DNA from: JAVBMC01 sp031552845
GTDB taxonomy: Bacteria > Verrucomicrobiota > Kiritimatiellia > RFP12 > DVOR01
Direction of reading: 5' to 3'
Assembly (NCBI GenBank): GCA_031552845.1
Contig: JAVBMC010000017.1
Location: 1-20,772 of the forward strand
DNA length: 20,772 bases
The stretch's first letter is position 1; every line of letters starts with the position of its first letter. Shown in pieces: positions 14,200-20,772 of the stretch. The position numbers and the translations under genes are program-made. The notes under the pieces were generated by a model. It did not search any database, was not told where the DNA came from, and saw only the letters and a program-made list of their open reading frames with translations.

Positions 14200-15438
14200 A
14201 TGAAAGAATCCCGTACAGCATTGTCGGCGGAATTAGCCGCCGAAATCAATAACATCGTCCTCAAAGACCCTCTCTTCCGCAAACTCGTCCAGAACCTCCG
14301 GCGGGGCGGCAAGAACTTCCGTATCAGCCTGCGCCCTATCCTGTTGCGCGGCGAAAAAACATACCAGGCAGAAATGACCGACGATGGCCAGACCTCCGTC
14401 AAGAACTTCACGCCCGCCGGTGTGCAAAGCGGTCTGCAAGAGATACTGGAGCAGATTGGCCCGCGCACCTTGCATGTCCTGACTGCCGCCGAGGAAATTC
14501 AGATCCGCATCACGAAGAAAGGCAAGCCGTTTGTTTCGCGCACGCCTGTTGCAGCCGATGCTGAAGCACCGCCTCTGCTACAAGAGCATGACCGTGTCAA
14601 ACACCGCCCTCTGGATGCCTTCAATTCCTCGCCGTTGCTCAAAGCGTTGGGCATTGCCGCCCCCGATGGAACACTGCGCGCCTCCATGCGTGGCAAGTAT
14701 GACCAAATCAACGAGTTCCTTGCACAGCTCGATGCCACGCTCAAGCAAGACGGTGAAAAGCAATTTGCACTGCCCGAGGGCAATGAGTATTTAGCCATTG
14801 CCGACTGCGGTTGCGGCAAGTCCTATCTCTCTTTTGCATTGCACCAGTATATCACGCACGTTTATCAAGTCCCTGTAAAGCTGGTTGGCATTGATAAGAA
14901 TACTGCTATTATTGAGAACTCACGCGAAATTGCCAAGCGGCTCGCGCTTGATGAAGAAGTTTCCTTTATCGAAAGCGACATCAATACCGCTAAGCTTCCC
15001 TTCCGCCCGGACATTGTCACCAGCCTGCACGCCTGTGATACCGCTACCGACGATGCCCTCGCGCGTGCGGCCGAATGGAAGAGCCGCTACATCCTCTGCT
15101 CGCCCTGCTGCCAGCACGATCTGCAAAAGCAGATGAAAACACGCGGACCGATGAAAGCGCTTCTGCGTCATGGTATTCTACGTGAACGCTTGGCCGACAT
15201 CCTGACAGACACGATGCGCACGCAGATCCTGCGGATTATCGGCTTCCGCGTCAAGGTGGTTGAATTCGTTTCTTCGGAAGCTACCGCACGCAATATCCTC
15301 ATTCGCGCTGAACATGCTCTCAAGCCCGGGCAAATCGAAGCCGTGCGCGAGTACATTGAACTGCGTGATGCATGGGGCGTTACGCCTTATCTGCAAACCC
15401 GTTTGGCCGATTTACTCAATCCTTACTTTACAACATGA
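14200..15438 (+). CDS. Class I SAM-dependent methyltransferase (Methyltransf_32-like)
   Basis: A 412-residue protein. The C-terminal half is a Rossmann methyltransferase: motif I is ADCGCGKSYLSFALH (about residues 201-215), the acidic ribose-binding strand is LVGIDKN, IESDI is the following strand, and TSLHACDTATDDALA then CSPCCQHDL are the PF13679-type signatures also seen in eukaryotic TRMT13/METTL25/RRNAD1-like proteins. The N-terminal 180 residues (RGGKNFRISLRPILLRGEK and a linker with DAFNSSPLLKALGI) form a separate domain that could bind RNA; this is inferred. The substrate is unknown; an RNA target is plausible by family. The ATG at 14200 is the first downstream of a good promoter, and no Shine-Dalgarno sequence fits between them. 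Its TGA overlaps the glycosyltransferase ATG (15435-15438). Confidence 0.85.
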   Translation: MKESRTALSAELAAEINNIVLKDPLFRKLVQNLRRGGKNFRISLRPILLRGEKTYQAEMTDDGQTSVKNFTPAGVQSGLQEILEQIGPRTLHVLTAAEEIQIRITKKGKPFVSRTPVAADAEAPPLLQEHDRVKHRPLDAFNSSPLLKALGIAAPDGTLRASMRGKYDQINEFLAQLDATLKQDGEKQFALPEGNEYLAIADCGCGKSYLSFALHQYITHVYQVPVKLVGIDKNTAIIENSREIAKRLALDEEVSFIESDINTAKLPFRPDIVTSLHACDTATDDALARAAEWKSRYILCSPCCQHDLQKQMKTRGPMKALLRHGILRERLADILTDTMRTQILRIIGFRVKVVEFVSSEATARNILIRAEHALKPGQIEAVREYIELRDAWGVTPYLQTRLADLLNPYFTT

Positions 15439-16457
15439 AGCTCAGCATCGTCATTCCCACGCTCAACTCCGCGCCAACCTTACCGGCCTGCTTAGAGGCC
15501 ATCGCGGAGCAGACGTTCCCGCGTGGAGAATACGAAATCATCATCGCCGATGCCGGCTCCACAGACGACACCCGTAACATCGCCTTGCGTTATGGTGCAG
15601 ATAAGGTAGTCGAGAATCCTCTCAAGACAGGCGAAGCCGGAAAAGCCGCAGGCATTGAACATGCCGTAGGAGAAATCATCGCCCTCATCGACAGTGACAA
15701 CATCCTGCCGACTCCGCAATGGTTAGCCGAAATGATGGCTCCCTTTGCAGACCCTGAGATTCTCGCAACCGAACCCATCGCCTACACCCGCCGCCCTCAC
15801 GACTCCGCCCTCACCCGTTACTTCGCGCTGTTGGGCATGAACGATCCCATTTGTCTCTTCACCGGCAACTACGACCGTACCTGCGCCATCACCGGCAAAT
15901 GGACGGCTCTTCCTGTGCCGACGGAGGATAAAGGCGATTACCTTAAAATTACACTCACCCCCCAAGCTCTGCCAACCATCGGCGCCAATGGATTCTGTTT
16001 CCGCCGCACGTTGTTGGAAACGCCCGGTGTAAGTTGGAAACCTTATCTGTTCGATATTGACTTGCTTTATGCCGCAGCGCTGTGCGCACCTGTCTATGCG
16101 GCAAAAGTCAAGAACGGCATTGTGCACCTTTACTGTTCACGCTTGGCCGACTTTCATCGCAAGCAAAAGCGCCGCATCCGCGACTTCCTCTTTTTCTCAC
16201 AAAGCACGCAACGCACCTACCCATGGGCGCAGCAGAAAAAGACCGGCATTATCCTATTTGTCCTTGCCACAGCATTAGTCCTTCCGCTGCTGATGCAAAT
16301 GATTCGCGGTTACCGGCGCACGCCGGACATCGCGTGGCTCTATCACATTCCCGTTTGCTGGCTGACGTTGCTGGTCTATGGCTGGGCGGTCGTCCGCAAA
16401 ACTCTCGGCTTCAAACAAGCTCCTGCCGCACGGACAGCTTGGCAGCAAACTAAATAA
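15435..16457 (+). CDS. Family 2 glycosyltransferase with C-terminal membrane segments
   Basis: A 340-residue GT-A fold enzyme. MKLSIVIPTLNSAPTLPACL and EIIIADAGSTDDT are the nucleotide-sugar-binding start. The DxD-like metal site is D86-S-D88 (IALIDSDNIL). FDIDLLYA gives a likely acceptor or catalytic acidic site. Two hydrophobic segments (KTGIILFVLATALVLPLLMQ and IAWLYHIPVCWLTLLVYGWAVV) place the C-terminus in the membrane. It probably adds a sugar to a lipid or cell-surface glycan at the cytoplasmic face; donor and acceptor are unknown. It is translationally coupled to the methyltransferase by an ATGA overlap, which supports the start at 15435 over a longer frame from 15372. No other polysaccharide genes adjoin it. 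Confidence 0.85.
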   Translation: MKLSIVIPTLNSAPTLPACLEAIAEQTFPRGEYEIIIADAGSTDDTRNIALRYGADKVVENPLKTGEAGKAAGIEHAVGEIIALIDSDNILPTPQWLAEMMAPFADPEILATEPIAYTRRPHDSALTRYFALLGMNDPICLFTGNYDRTCAITGKWTALPVPTEDKGDYLKITLTPQALPTIGANGFCFRRTLLETPGVSWKPYLFDIDLLYAAALCAPVYAAKVKNGIVHLYCSRLADFHRKQKRRIRDFLFFSQSTQRTYPWAQQKKTGIILFVLATALVLPLLMQMIRGYRRTPDIAWLYHIPVCWLTLLVYGWAVVRKTLGFKQAPAARTAWQQTK

Positions 16458-16476
16458 CCGACTGAAAGGAGGCGCT

Positions 16477-18141
16477 ATGGCAGAACAAATGCTTCAACAG
16501 GTGAAGGTGCAAATCGAAAACGAAGCACCGATCATGACCCCTATGGGCTCAACACTGCTGCCATTCCTCAGCGATCGAACGGTCAATGGACACCCGGTAT
16601 TGGGTGCGTTACTCAATAATGACGTCGCCGCACTTTACCATCCGTTGTTTGCCAACGCCGCTGTGCGGCCCCTGACAATAGCGGACCCCAATGGTTGGCA
16701 AATCTACCGTTGGACGCTGGCATTCCTGCTCGCCAAGGCAATCCGCGAAACCTTCCCCGGCGTAAACTACCGCGTGCGTCACGCTTATGGCTCCGCGCTC
16801 TATTGGTCTGTTCAATGGCACGACGGTGAAGAGAAAGTCCAACGCCTCAAAGAAGTCATGCAGCGCATCATTGCCGAAGACCAACCCATCCAATTCACCG
16901 CACTGCCCTATGATGAAGCCCTTGCCAGCTTGCATGAGGCAGGTGAAGATGAAAAGGCCAAACTCCTCGCCCATCGTAATCCGCCAATTGTGACACTCAT
17001 CCGCTGCGGTGATTTTCTCGATCTCTGCCAAGGAACTGTTGCGCATAGAACAGGCGTGCTAACAATGTTTGATTTGGTTCCGGCCACAGGCGGATTCATT
17101 CTCAACCTGCCGCCCCAGCACAAACCGGAGACGCTTGAAGACCTTCCTCCATTCGACTACCTCTTCAGCATCTTCAAAGAACACGCCGAGTGGGGCGAGA
17201 TCATCGGACTCTCCAATGTCGGACAGCTCAACGAAGCCATCCTCAAAGGAGAAGCCAAGGACTTTGTCTTCACCGCAGAAGCTCTGCACGAAAAGAAGCT
17301 CGCCCGCATTGCCGACCAAATTGTCAGCCGCACGCCAATCCCCCGCCTGATTCTTATTGCAGGCCCCTCCTCCGCAGGCAAGACAACAACTGCCAAACGC
17401 CTGATGACGCAGCTGCGTATTTTGGGCTTTGCGCCGCTTCTCCTCTCGACAGATGATTACTTTGTCGGCGATGCCGATAACCCGCGCGACGAACAAGGCA
17501 ATCTTGATTACGAACATATCAACGCGATGGATGTGCCCCGCCTGAACAGCGATGTGCTCGCACTGCTCTCTGGCAAAGCCGTCCACATGAGCGCGTTTGA
17601 CTTCAAGAAGAAACTTCGTTATAACCGCGACAATCTCACTACCCTTGCTCCTAACGGCATCATCGTCATGGAAGGTATTCACAGCCTCAACCCTGATCTG
17701 ACCCCCGCCATCCCGCGCATGGAGAAATTCCTCATCTACATTAGTGCGCTCACGCAGCTTGCGCTCGATCGTAACAATCGCATCTCCACCACCGACAACC
17801 GCCTCTTGCGGCGCATGGTACGCGACAACCATTTCCGCGGTTATCGTGCGGTTGATACACTCCGTCGTTGGGATAGCGTCCGCGCAGGCGAGCGCCGCTG
17901 GATATTCCCGCACCAACATCTGGCCGATGCAGTCTTCAATTCTGCGCTGGATTACGAGCTCGCGGTACTCAAAACATTCGCATCGCCACTGCTCGCACAA
18001 ATCAAACCGCACGATGATGTTTACCCCGAAGCCCGCAGACTCGCCGGGTTCCTTCAGAACTTCATCTCGCTTGACCCTGGCACCGTGCCGGGCAACTCAC
18101 TGCTCCGCGAGCACATCGGCGGCAGCTCAATGGACTATTGA
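16477..18141 (+). CDS. Nucleoside (uridine) kinase fused to a threonyl-tRNA-synthetase-like N-terminal domain
   Basis: A 554-residue two-part protein. The N-terminal half (to about 270) resembles the ThrRS TGS/second-additional-domain region found in this nucleoside-kinase family: GHPVLGALLNNDVAAL, then VRHAYGSALYWSV and RCGDFLDLCQGT. The C-terminal half is a P-loop uridine-kinase/phosphoribulokinase domain: LILIAGPSSAGKTTTAKRL with Walker A near 295-302, LLLSTDDYFV (catalytic-region Asp pair), LDYEHINAMDVP, and IIVMEGIHSLNP. Expected reaction: phosphorylation of uridine/cytidine or another nucleoside by NTP. A strong AAAGGAGG (16465-16472) sits 4 nt before the ATG at 16477, so the longer frame from 16378, which overlaps the glycosyltransferase, is rejected. 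The gene lies 19 bp after the glycosyltransferase gene and 1 bp before yjbQ. Confidence 0.88.
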   Translation: MAEQMLQQVKVQIENEAPIMTPMGSTLLPFLSDRTVNGHPVLGALLNNDVAALYHPLFANAAVRPLTIADPNGWQIYRWTLAFLLAKAIRETFPGVNYRVRHAYGSALYWSVQWHDGEEKVQRLKEVMQRIIAEDQPIQFTALPYDEALASLHEAGEDEKAKLLAHRNPPIVTLIRCGDFLDLCQGTVAHRTGVLTMFDLVPATGGFILNLPPQHKPETLEDLPPFDYLFSIFKEHAEWGEIIGLSNVGQLNEAILKGEAKDFVFTAEALHEKKLARIADQIVSRTPIPRLILIAGPSSAGKTTTAKRLMTQLRILGFAPLLLSTDDYFVGDADNPRDEQGNLDYEHINAMDVPRLNSDVLALLSGKAVHMSAFDFKKKLRYNRDNLTTLAPNGIIVMEGIHSLNPDLTPAIPRMEKFLIYISALTQLALDRNNRISTTDNRLLRRMVRDNHFRGYRAVDTLRRWDSVRAGERRWIFPHQHLADAVFNSALDYELAVLKTFASPLLAQIKPHDDVYPEARRLAGFLQNFISLDPGTVPGNSLLREHIGGSSMDY

Positions 18142-18142
18142 T

Positions 18143-18559
18143 ATGAAATCCTATCGGCACGAACTGACTATCAATCATCCGCAGTGCCGCGGCTACATCA
18201 ATATCACCCCGCAGGTAAAAGAAGTCCTTCAAGCCAGCGGTATCCGTGAAGGCCTGTTGCTCGTCAACGCCATGCACATCACCGCCAGCGTTTTCATTAA
18301 TGACGACGAAGGCGGACTCCATGCGGACTTTGAAACATGGCTAGAGAAACTCGCCCCCGAAAAACCGCATAGCCAATATCACCACAACGGTTTTGAAGAC
18401 AACGCCGATGCTCATCTCAAACGCCAGATCATGGGACGCGAAGTCGTCGTCGCCATCACAAACGGCCGCTTGGATTTCGGCACATGGGAGCGTATATTTT
18501 ACGGCGAATACGACGGTAAGCGTCCCAAACGCGTGCTTATCAAAATCATCGGCGAATGA
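18143..18559 (+). CDS. yjbQ: YjbQ family protein (UPF0047)
   Basis: A 138-residue protein of the YjbQ/UPF0047 family: GLLLVNAMHITASVFINDDE, YHHNGFEDNADAHLKRQIMG, and NGRLDFGTWERIFYGEYDG followed by KRPKRVLIKIIG are its conserved blocks, with the His/Asp/Glu residues that line the putative metal/phosphate site. The E. coli relative has been reported to show weak thiamin-phosphate-synthase activity; the true role is unclear. The length matches the family. The ATG at 18143 follows the kinase TGA by 1 bp (TGATATG), so it is coupled to the kinase. The longer frame from 17744 is a shadow inside the kinase gene and is not used. It is the last gene of the operon; no hairpin terminator is visible right after it. 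Confidence 0.92.
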   Translation: MKSYRHELTINHPQCRGYINITPQVKEVLQASGIREGLLLVNAMHITASVFINDDEGGLHADFETWLEKLAPEKPHSQYHHNGFEDNADAHLKRQIMGREVVVAITNGRLDFGTWERIFYGEYDGKRPKRVLIKIIGE

Positions 18560-18587
18560 TTTTATCTTCCACCGTTGCACTTTGTAC

Positions 18588-18615
18588 TTGCTATGAAAAG
18601 GAAAAAGTCCATAAT
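18588..18615 (+). promoter_or_regulatory. Probable promoter of the RRM protein gene
   Basis: The -35 box TTGCTA (18588-18593), a 16-bp spacer and the -10 box CATAAT (18610-18615) leave an mRNA leader of about 95 nt, longer than those of the other genes here. Confidence 0.5.
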
Positions 18616-18644
18616 GTGGCCTTACAAGGGTCTCTGTTGACCTG

Positions 18645-18676
18645 CGCTGTCGGGCTGGCCATGGTGCCTAACAGCG
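18645..18676 (+). promoter_or_regulatory. Stem-loop in the RRM gene leader
   Basis: CGCTGT (18645-18650) pairs with ACAGCG (18671-18676), and GGC (18653-18655) can pair with GCC (18666-18668) inside. It lies about 40 nt before the start codon and could serve temperature or autoregulatory control; no direct proof. Confidence 0.35.
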
Positions 18677-18717
18677 GATTACACTGATCAACATGGCGAT
18701 GAAGAAGGATACACGGA

Positions 18718-19077
18718 ATGGACATCTATGTTGGCAACCTGCCTTATAAGATGACGGATAACGAATTACAGGAGCTCTTCGCTCCCTATGGACAGGTTGC
18801 AGCTGCCCGTGTCGTTACAGACAGAATGTCGGGGCGCTCGAAAGGCTTCGGCTTCGTGGAAATGCCTAATGCAGAAGAGGCAAACGCAGCTATCGCACAA
18901 GTTAACGGCCGTGAGTTTGATGGTCGTGCACTGCGCGTGAATGAGTCCCAACCCAAGCCCCGCGAAGAACGCGGCGGTGGCGGCGGCGGATTCCGTGGCG
19001 GCCGTGAAGGCGGCGGCGGACGCGGTGGATTCCGCGGCGGCCGTGACCGCGATCATGGCGGCGGCGACCGCTGGTAG
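18718..19077 (+). CDS. Glycine/arginine-rich RRM RNA-binding protein
   Basis: A 119-residue protein with one RNA recognition motif (1-80) and an RGG-like tail. RNP2 is IYVGNLPY (3-10) and RNP1 is KGFGFVEM, with NGREFDGRALRVNES closing the fold. The tail is built of GGGGGGFRGGREGGGG, then RGGFRGGRD, and ends DHGGGDRW; it is typical of disordered nucleic-acid-binding tails. Related bacterial proteins (cyanobacterial Rbp type, also in Verrucomicrobia relatives) are often cold-induced RNA chaperones; a role here is inferred. It is a monocistronic gene with its own promoter, a leader with a stem-loop, and a strong terminator directly after it. GAAGAAGGA lies about 9 nt before the ATG. Confidence 0.93.
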   Translation: MDIYVGNLPYKMTDNELQELFAPYGQVAAARVVTDRMSGRSKGFGFVEMPNAEEANAAIAQVNGREFDGRALRVNESQPKPREERGGGGGGFRGGREGGGGRGGFRGGRDRDHGGGDRW

Positions 19078-19081
19078 TAAG

Positions 19082-19141
19082 AACCTTTTATTAGGTTTTT
19101 CTAGACGAGGAGGACGGTGTAAACCGTCCTCCTTTGTTTTT
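19082..19141 (+). terminator. Rho-independent terminator(s) of the RRM gene
   Basis: The main hairpin is a perfect stem, AGGAGGACGGT (19108-19118) with ACCGTCCTCCT (19123-19133) around a GTAA loop, followed by TTTGTTTTT. A weak smaller hairpin, AACCT/AGGTT followed by Ts, precedes it at 19082-19100. Confidence 0.9.
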
Positions 19142-19154
19142 GTGAACAGCTAAT

Positions 19155-19184
19155 AAAAAAACAGAACGGCACACGCCATTCTGT
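19155..19184 (-). terminator. Rho-independent terminator of htpX
   Basis: On the minus strand, ACAGAATGGC (19184-19175), loop GTGT and GCCGTTCTGT (19170-19161) form a stem with one G-U pair, followed by a run of seven Ts. It lies about 47 nt after the htpX stop. Confidence 0.88.
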
Positions 19185-19230
19185 CTCTCATGCGCAAACG
19201 CGCCCAATCACTTTAAGCTATTGAACAATC

Positions 19231-20097
19231 TCAATAGCCAAGCCCGGTTGATTCAGACAGCCGGGCGATCCGTTTCTCCATCGAAGGATGTGAAGCGAAC
19301 AACTCCGCCAACGACTTCTTTGAATCCGCGATGCCAAAAGCCCGTAGCCCCTCAGGCAACGTGCCGGACTGAATCTCTCCCAACCGCCTCAACGCATTAA
19401 TCATATCACGAGGTGCTCCCAAGAGTTTCGCCGCACCCGCATCCGCCGCATACTCACGATGTCGCGAATACGCCATTACAATCAAAGAAGCAAAAATACC
19501 CAAGACCATCTGCATCAATAGATACGTCAACACATACCCCAACCCATAACCGCGCTTATTACCAAACACAGTCCTATCGACCGTAATGCCAATCACGCGC
19601 GACAGCAAAATGATACACGCATTCAACACGCCCTGCAACAACGTCATCGTCACCATATCGCCATTCGCCACATGCGACAGCTCATGCCCCAGCACCGCCC
19701 GCACCTCATTCGGCTGCAATTTCTCCAACAACCCTGACGACACCGCCACCAACGCGCTATTACGAAACGCGCCTGTTGCAAACGCATTCGGTGCACCCTG
19801 ATAAATTGCCACCTCCGGCATCTTCACTGCAGCCTGCATCGCCAAACTCTCCACCGTCTGCACCAACCAACGCGCCTGCTCCCCCTCATTGCCCGTCAAC
19901 ACCTTAGCACGCATCGACCACTTTGCGATCTGCTTCGACATCAACAGCGAAATCAAAGCTCCGCCCATACCAAACAGTAAAGCAAACACTGACAACCCAA
20001 TCAAACTCGTCTGATCAAGCCCCAGCAGCATACATACCGCACCCACCACCACCATCACCGCCAAGTTCGTCAACACAAACAACAAAGCACGCATCAT
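19231..20097 (-). CDS. htpX: Protease HtpX (M48 zinc metalloprotease)
   Basis: Inner-membrane zinc metalloprotease that helps degrade misfolded membrane proteins. From the Met at 20097 it is 288 residues: MMRALLFVLTNLAVMVVVG is the usual HtpX start. Membrane segments lie at about 5-25, 33-52, 155-175 and 190-210. The zinc site is HELSH (138-142) with Glu in SRHREYAADA (E215). The C-terminal FASHPSMEKRIARL is conserved. The start is chosen because GGAG (20105-20108) lies 7 nt upstream and a TATAAT -10 lies just beyond; the longer frame to 20145 would contain that promoter. It is a single gene with its own terminator. Confidence 0.95.
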   Translation of the reverse strand: MMRALLFVLTNLAVMVVVGAVCMLLGLDQTSLIGLSVFALLFGMGGALISLLMSKQIAKWSMRAKVLTGNEGEQARWLVQTVESLAMQAAVKMPEVAIYQGAPNAFATGAFRNSALVAVSSGLLEKLQPNEVRAVLGHELSHVANGDMVTMTLLQGVLNACIILLSRVIGITVDRTVFGNKRGYGLGYVLTYLLMQMVLGIFASLIVMAYSRHREYAADAGAAKLLGAPRDMINALRRLGEIQSGTLPEGLRAFGIADSKKSLAELFASHPSMEKRIARLSESTGLGY

Positions 20098-20119
20098 AAA
20101 AGCACTCCAATCTGCAGAA

Positions 20120-20125
20120 ATTATA
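20120..20125 (-). promoter_or_regulatory. -10 box of the htpX promoter
   Basis: A perfect TATAAT on the minus strand (20125-20120), about 23 bp upstream of the start codon. No clear -35 at 17 bp is seen; TTACTA at a longer spacing is the nearest. Confidence 0.5.
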
Positions 20126-20230
20126 CCCCTGCTAACGGCACTCATAGTAACATTTTCGACACTCTAGCACAAGTCCAAAAGTCCCTTGAGATCTTTTCAT
20201 GTGTAAAGTGTAAACTATCTTTTCCCTGCA

Positions 20231-20284
20231 GGTGGGGGGGGGACCCGGGCACGCTCTCTTTCAGGGGAGCCCCCCCATGGGGGG
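20231..20284. other. Homopolymer G run and C6-AT-G6 palindrome
   Basis: A run of nine to ten Gs starts near 20234, and a perfect 14-bp palindrome of six C, AT and six G spans 20271-20284. Both lie upstream of the transposase and may mark the left end of the insertion element; no terminal repeat could be proved. Confidence 0.5.
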
Positions 20285-20318
20285 CGCGAAAATCTAACCG
20301 CCGGTTGAGACGTTTAGT

Positions 20319-20392
20319 GTTCCATCGGCGGGCCGATTTTCGTATCATTTTGATGACTAAATCAAACAACCGAAAGGAGCCGCCGATGGAAC
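20319..20392 (+). promoter_or_regulatory. Inverted repeat that can sequester the transposase start codon
   Basis: GTTCCATCGGCGG (20319-20331) is the perfect reverse complement of CCGCCGATGGAAC (20380-20392), which contains the transposase ATG (20386-20388). The loop of 48 nt holds the AAAGGAG Shine-Dalgarno (20373-20379) right next to the stem. In mRNA the start codon would be base-paired. Confidence 0.6.
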
Positions 20393-20772
20393 GCCGCCAG
20401 CATACAAAACCCCGCCGTAAGAATCAACCTTTAACTCAGCTTGACCGCCAGCGTTTTGAACAATGGCACGCAGAAGCCCGCAAGCAAGCTCCCGGACGCC
20501 GGGTGCAGGTTGCTGCGTTCTGCAAAGAAATGGCCGTGCGCTTGTGCTGTTGCACACGCACGATCCGCAATGAACTCAAACGGGGTTATTACGCTCATCA
20601 GCTTTGGACTTAACAACAGTTCCGGCCTATTCGTGGCACTGCGCGCAGACCTGGATCAATGCGAATAAGCTCAAACGAGGACGTAAACCGCTTGAAAAGC
20701 AGGATAAGCAGTTCAAAATCTTCCGGGGTATCGTAATCGACCTGTTGCAAAGCAGGGAGGCGCACCAGCGTT
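20386..20772 (+). pseudogene. Transposase (IS30-like HTH), frameshifted and cut by the window edge
   Basis: The ATG at 20386 has AAAGGAG 6 nt upstream. The frame gives 75 residues with a basic N-terminus (MERRQHTKPRRKNQPLTQLD) and an HTH-like region ending CCCTRTIRNELKRGYY, which resembles the STISRELKRG pattern of IS30-type transposases, then stops at 20611-20613. Another frame continues from about 20610 to the window end with AYSWHCAQTWINANKLKRGRK and KQFKIFRGIVIDLLQ, in the style of the next part of such transposases (YSA..AQ...), so a frameshift (possibly two, near 20584-20612) separates them. The third frame between them also looks transposase-like (VITLISFGL). The family call is moderate. 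The right end is outside the window. Confidence 0.55.

Noticed and set aside
17059..18012. 317-residue minus-strand ORF opposite the nucleoside kinase
   Set aside because: The opposite strand holds strongly conserved kinase motifs; the antisense frame is a codon-bias shadow.
20098..20145. N-terminal extension of HtpX
   Set aside because: It contains the TATAAT -10 box and Shine-Dalgarno of the MMRALLF start.
20305..20385. Upstream start for the second transposase
   Set aside because: The ATG at 20386 has AAAGGAG at 6 nt; the upstream part is the leader arm of the inverted repeat.

Overview
The window is bacterial chromosome: dense genes, short operons with stop/start overlaps, Shine-Dalgarno sequences and sigma70-type promoters (TTGNNN, 16-17 bp, TANNNT). 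No rRNA, tRNA, CRISPR array, plasmid or phage module was seen. The gene set is a short DnaX, EbfC and RecR; a GltX with HIGN and YSKRDG signatures; DUF1846; a ThrRS-like/uridine-kinase fusion; a Gly/Arg-rich RRM protein; and lipid A type acyltransferase plus DsbD, which imply a Gram-negative envelope. This fits the PVC superphylum (Lentisphaerota/Kiritimatiellota-like), but the lineage is an inference of modest confidence.

Layout. 1-627: a decayed IS1595-family transposase. 628-1113: a long non-coding stretch holding an ungapped, degenerate array of 22-bp period that leads into the gltX promoter. 1114-4877: gltX, DUF1846 protein, membrane-anchored alpha/beta hydrolase. 4878-5591 (minus): an Mpv17/PMP22-like membrane protein. 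5708-8815: COG0731 radical SAM enzyme, LpxL/HtrB-like acyltransferase, proA. 8787-10196 (minus): dsbD, overlapping the end of proA. 10197-10581: a divergent dsbD/dnaX control region with a second array, of 23-bp period. 10582-12928: dnaX, ebfC, recR. 12943-13209 (minus): small XRE regulator. 13192-14151: BtuF-type binding protein. 14200-18559: class I methyltransferase (possibly leaderless mRNA), family 2 glycosyltransferase, ThrRS-like/uridine-kinase fusion, yjbQ. 18718-19077: RRM RNA-binding protein. 19231-20097 (minus): htpX, separated from the RRM gene by two opposing terminators. 20146-20772: the left part of another insertion element with a frameshifted HTH transposase.

How the genes work together. 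gltX and dnaX-ebfC-recR are translation and replication/repair housekeeping operons. The other genes serve envelope lipid, redox and proteolytic quality control (acyltransferase, DsbD, HtpX) and metabolism (ProA, nucleoside kinase, YjbQ).

The strongest unexplained signal is the pair of periodic arrays upstream of gltX (22 bp) and dnaX (23 bp). They share a loose grammar: a CA-NN-TG half-palindrome, then GTAC/GTACCG, then GCA-CTGT-like bases. This would fit a phased, cooperative DNA-binding protein acting on housekeeping promoters. I do not recognise it as a named element.
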